Below are positions 59,654 through 64,000 of a DNA stretch of 64,000 nucleotides, in pieces (positions within the stretch are counted from its first letter, which is position 1; the number at the start of each line of letters is the position of its first letter). Both the position numbers and the translations under genes were made by a program. A model generated the notes under the pieces. That model worked only from the letters and a program-made list of their open reading frames with translations, had not been told where the DNA came from and made no database searches. The stretch covers positions 5,213,001 to 5,277,000 of the forward strand of contig JAPTOF010000020.1 of NCBI GenBank assembly GCA_028554755.1. The letters are read 5' to 3'. The DNA is from Cordia subcordata. Taxonomy: Eukaryota; Streptophyta; Magnoliopsida; Boraginales; Cordiaceae.

Positions 59654-61430
59654 GCTTTGCAACATGCGTAACTTATGGATCCACATTTCATAGAGACACT
59701 AAGATATTAGGTGAACTGAGTTTATAACTCTCAGGAGTGAGGTGAAGTCACTAGCCGTGGGGATTGTCGTCGTTGTACATGTCTTTGTAGCCCATAATTT
59801 GGGTCCCCATGATTGTCTGTCTTGAGTTGCTGTCTTATTCAGAATAATGTAACTGATTTTTCTGGATTTATATTTTCATTCCTTTTGAATATGATATGGC
59901 CCTGCAAGCTGTTATTTATTTTTTTGAGTGAAATGCATGTCTCTCCTGCATTTCTTTTCTTCTCTAATCTTGGGGATTAGTAAGTTGTTTTAGTCCCTCT
60001 TCTCTCTCCATGCTGCGTGTGCACGCGTGTTACCCTTGTATGTGATACAAACTCGCAAAGAAAATACCCGTAACAAATCTTTTTTTTGTTGATAGCAAAG
60101 CTACACAAACACCCAAAAGGCAGCCCTTGAACTGCATAAACCCCAGAAAAGGACTAAACCTACAGCCAGCTTTCCTCTCATCACTAGCACAACTGCAGAG
60201 ATTGCTGATTTTCCACAAAGTTATGTGCCATAATAGAATTTCAAACTCCCATGTCTTTAAATGCAACAATGACAATCTTAAAATGCTGGCTTTGGCTTTG
60301 GTTTAAGGTTGTCAAATTTTGAATCTCTTTTGGAACAGGAATAAGAAGAAGATAATTTAATGGTAGGTCTGTCGAAACCTTAAAAAGTAATTGGCACTCC
60401 AGAGCTGTCCTTTGCCTTTGGGTCTACAGAAGAATCTAATCCCGGATATAATACAGATTAATGGTTTTCATCAAACTTAATTCTAGGTAAAGATCACATT
60501 GGGTCCATCTCAACTTTACAAAACCTCGTGCTGTAGGCAATTTCGCCTAATGGTCTAATGCGTGTTTTAAGTTAGTCAAAGACTACAAATTATTTATGTT
60601 TGAAAAACATAATTTCAGATTAAAGACCTTTAATCAATTTTCAAACATGAGCACATCATTAATCTTCCAAAACTAGTCATATAGACTGGTTTTGATCACA
60701 CGGAACAGAGGATCATTATTAATGCGCCACTAACTGACGTCAAAGTAGGTCAAGTTCCATGCACCGAAATTTTATATTATTACCAAATTTAAGTCACAAC
60801 TTCTTTTACGTGGTCCAATTAGGAGGCATTGGAAAAATGCCAAATGCAGCTTCTAAGCTGGTGCATATACAATTCCTCTATTATTTATTAAGCCAAAATA
60901 TTTGCTTGTTCTACAAATTTCTCAGTCTTCGAAGTCTTTTTGCTCACCGAATCATCAACCAAGTTCGGGTAAACACAGTTGTATAAACTTCATAAATACA
61001 TTAACAAATACAATTTGATAATACTAACTACTAAGAAGATAGTTTGAGGATATGGAAATGATAAATCATTATTGCTTAAAAAAAAAAAAACCTGGATGGA
61101 AAGTTGAAAAATGGAATATCTCGACCCTCTCTTGAGTTATAAAACTCGTGAAACAAAGCGTTCTCTATGTGTTACCTATTTCAGTCGAACTTTTTTACTT
61201 TCACTATATGACAAAATTTTTATTGCATCATTTTTCCTTTTCACAAACCTCTTTTATTGCATATTTTTTTAGGAATGCCCCACTCCTAATCCAGTTTTCG
61301 CTTTCTACGGAATTTGAACTCAAATTATCACTTCTAAAAAAGTAGTATCAACTATTTGGATTATCGCTAATACCTTTAACTGTACTTATGTGTAAGAGAA
61401 TAAAAAATAAAACTAGATTCGATTCATGTT
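59654..61430. other. DUF863 3' flank and spacer
   Basis: Starts with the presumed 3' untranslated region (to about 59900). Further on it is AT-rich with no supported gene; ORFs at 60030-60275, 60759-60986 and 61148-61345 lack any domain. Confidence 0.4.
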
Positions 61431-63582
61431 AAAGATATATAAAGTCCATGATGTAGCGGTGTTGCAGGCCGGGACGCACAATAAAGGCGCGTGAGCTCTA
61501 AAGGGGGAAGAGAGAGAGAGAGAGAAGTGAAGATTTTAAGAATACGAGAAAAGAAGAAAAAGGAGTACTTTGCATAGTACGCCCAGTAAGGGACAATGAC
61601 AGGTTTCTGTTAGTGTCGGCTGTTTTGACAGTGTGTTTTTTTTTTAATGATCTGCCATGGGTGTGGTGTGCAATCGCATGTCTTCACAATTCATAGATAC
61701 TCAACCCACCAATCACAACTACCCCCACGGCCCACGTCAACACACACGGAGTACTGTGTGTGGTTGCTCCAGTACTTATATATATATATATATATAATGT
61801 ATATATATAATATAATATAATAGCACTTTGTGTGTGCTGTTGCACACCCCAAAAAGGTAGAAGAATTATATAAAAAAAAAAGGACTTTGGGGGTTGCTGT
61901 CCCTGTCTTTTCTGCTTCATGCCCCCATCATTGTTCATGTGGTGGACAGCCTTTTCGCTCCTCCAATATCTTTATTTCTTTATTCAACTCTCTACTTTGA
62001 CCTTCATTAGTGTTATGATATTATGATGTACAACAGATGTGATATAAAATTATATCGTAATATGGTGGGATAATTAGTAATTTTATACAATTTATAATTA
62101 TGTAATCTACCAGTCTCTTATATCTGAAGAGTATATGAGATTATAAAAATTATTAGATTATTAAGATATGATGGGGTCTTGGCTATAATTTTTGCAAAAC
62201 AGACGGGAGCTTTTTTCTGCTTTATTGTGTGGTATCTTGTTAAATTTCTCTACCCCACCCACAAAAGAAAAAAAGGAAAGGAAATAAAAACGAAAGACAT
62301 ATAGAGAAGTCGATCAATTAAAAAAAAAAAGAGAGAGAATATAGAATTTGCTCATAGGGGCAGATATAGCTGACGCAACCTTCCACTAGCCATGAAAATT
62401 TATTCAAAAAATATCCATGTATTTTCATGTCATAAAATTAATTTATTCTAGTGAAAAGACAACTGTAAAATTACATAAACTATAAAAAAACAACTGTAAA
62501 ATGACAAATTTCAAATTCATGCCCCCCCCCCCTTTAATTAACGTTGGTCAAAACGTTATCCTTTTGAGATTAATTAATATCCAGACAACTAGTGGAGCGA
62601 CAAGAATGGTGTCCCGTAAATTAATGACAGCTTTTTAGCGTGGGAAGAATCTCTTAATCAATCATGTTTCTTTGTTTAAAAATAAATATAAAATATAAAT
62701 ACAAATATAAATCTATGCATATACATATGTATTATGTATATATGTATGCATGTATTTTATAAATTATAAGAGTATCGTCCAACTTAGTTTTCTAAAATTT
62801 GTGCATGGCTCAAATGATGATAGCAAATCTCAAACAAGTTAATTAATTGTCATTTGGTTAATGAACATGGATTATCGTTGCCATTAGAGTTATCAGGTGG
62901 AAAGAACTTTCTTGGACCGGGGAAGATTATGATATTTAAATATTTTATTATATAGGATATTTAAGTAATTTAATTTTGAAATTAAAAGTAATAAAATGGT
63001 AGAGATTAAAATATTTTTTGGTGAAAAATATCAATAATTATGATATATATGATATATATTGGAAAAAATGGTGATATTAGTGGAGCTTCAACCCCATTCC
63101 ACACTTGAATCTAGCCCTACTTCTTGGTTTGTGGTCCAGAGAATTTCTAGGCCACACATTATGTGGAAAACTTGCATCAATAAATTTAACTTGCATCAAT
63201 AAATTTAACTTGCATCAATAAGTTTTGCATCTTTGTTTCTATACAGCTAGAAGTTGAGAACTCATTGTCTCTAAGGATTGGGTGAAATGATGATTTAGTA
63301 GCGACTCGTTATTTTCTATTTTGAACCAAACTCCTCTTGTTACAAACATTGTTTTGTCTTTATTAATTTTGAACATAAGTTATGACACAACTCAAATTAT
63401 AAAATATGTAATTTTGAAATGAATTTAATATAAATCTTTTTAAAGAAATTTTTGCTGATGAAAATCTTTATATGAAAGTTGACTATTCCAACCAATAGAG
63501 AGTATGGTGCATATTGACCGGAAAAAAAAGAAAAAAAGAGTACTGTACACTTTATAATGGCTTGAGTTTGATACTAATGGCT
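61431..63582. other. AT-rich spacer
   Basis: A (GA)n run at 61510-61524 and (TA)n at 61776-61815. 61445-61745 is less AT-rich, but its reading frames give nothing recognisable. A 19-bp unit (aacttgcatcaataaattt) is repeated at about 63170-63225. No gene is supported. Confidence 0.4.
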
Positions 63583-64000
63583 TGATATCACACATTGAAT
63601 TGTAGGGTGATTTGTGACTTGTTTATAAGTGGGTGGTGTGGGTATAACTAACAACTTGGGTTAATCATTTTGGACCAGTTGATTAGAGGCCCAACTAGTT
63701 ATTAGTTATGCCTACAATACCAGTCTCATTCGCGGGCCTGGGGGTTTGGGGTTGGGGGTGTGACAGTACCAATCTCATTCGCGGGCCTGGGGGTTTGGAG
63801 TTGGGGGTGTGACAGAATGATATTCAGAGCCAATTATTAGCTGGTTGTGGCAGCCTGTAGGAACCACTTCTAGAGTCTTAGATTATGTGCCCTTGACGAA
63901 GACGTCAACTCCTTAATGGGGTGCCTAGAACACCAGTTTCACTCTTTTGTTTGAAAGTCTAGGTTCGGGAGCGTGGCAGTGACAGAATGATATTCAAAGC
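63583..64000 (+). mobile_element. TRIM copy (family of 39035-40064), cut by right window edge
   Basis: LTR from tgatatcacacattg (63583) to gggtgtgaca (63765), in the plus orientation. The last about 49 bp of the LTR (taccaatctcattcgcgggcctggg to gtgtgaca) are repeated in tandem up to 63814. Then comes a worn primer-binding site tgatattcagagcc, and internal text matching the reverse complement of the 39-kb copy (cctgtaggaaccacttctagagtct, tgcccttgacgaagacgtcaa). The string gacagaatgatattca(g/a)agc appears again at the very end (63981-64000), so a second LTR-end/PBS junction is present. Confidence 0.7.

Noticed and set aside
59371..59686. Minus ORFs at the end of the DUF863 gene
   Set aside because: Antisense shadows of the conserved Arg/Gly-rich C-terminal coding exon.

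Overview
The window is a stretch of nuclear DNA from a flowering plant, almost certainly a eudicot. It is AT-rich, its genes carry many GT..AG introns, the gene products are plant-specific, and the spacers are full of plant-type transposons: TRIMs, solo LTRs, a tRNA-derived SINE family, MITEs and a MULE. I cannot name the species. No prokaryotic operon, CRISPR array or complete viral genome is visible.

Six gene loci can be built by hand splicing. From left to right they are: (1) the 5' part of a BUB3.3-type WD40 spindle-checkpoint gene, minus strand, running off the left edge; (2) a two-exon plastid-division gene MINE1, minus, 4627-7656; (3) a five-exon glutamate receptor-like channel gene, minus, 11952-17202, predicted 923 aa; (4) a seven-exon RETARDED ROOT GROWTH (RRG) / DUF155 gene, plus, 24802-28702, predicted 373 aa; (5) a GT61 glycosyltransferase locus, minus, 29792-31929, with an apparent frameshift in a conserved motif; (6) a DUF863 gene, plus, coding 56121-59653, predicted 1060 aa, with a 5' leader exon carrying several upstream ORFs and a 2.6-kb leader intron.

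As I recall the Arabidopsis chromosome 1 map, DUF863, RRG, MINE1 and BUB3.3 are neighbours at about At1g69360-At1g69400. The window therefore looks like an expanded syntenic block, with a GLR gene and a GT61 gene lying between its members here. The neighbours are functionally unrelated (mitotic checkpoint, plastid division, ion channel, mitochondrial growth factor, cell-wall glycosylation, unknown nuclear-type protein), so the link between them is ancestry of the chromosome segment rather than a pathway.

The spacers, above all 32-53 kb, are transposon territory. The best-defined elements are: a triple nest at about 8.0-11.0 kb (an old dispersed repeat, a MULE-like inverted-repeat element inside it, and a gypsy-type solo LTR inside that, with TSD TATAC); a complete TRIM at 45972-47278 with two 332-bp LTRs and TSD TTCTT; a second TRIM family at 39035-40064, with a relic in GLR intron 1 and another copy running off the right edge; a copia-type solo LTR at 42180-42684 (TSD AAATC); four SINE copies between 35.3 and 51.8 kb, each with target-site duplications; and a tandem array at 21.6-22.5 kb carrying repeated primer-binding-site complements. 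I found no clear evidence of a new multi-gene system. The most interesting leads are the uORF-rich DUF863 leader, the divergent gate of the GLR channel, the GT61 frameshift and the nested or duplicated repeats.
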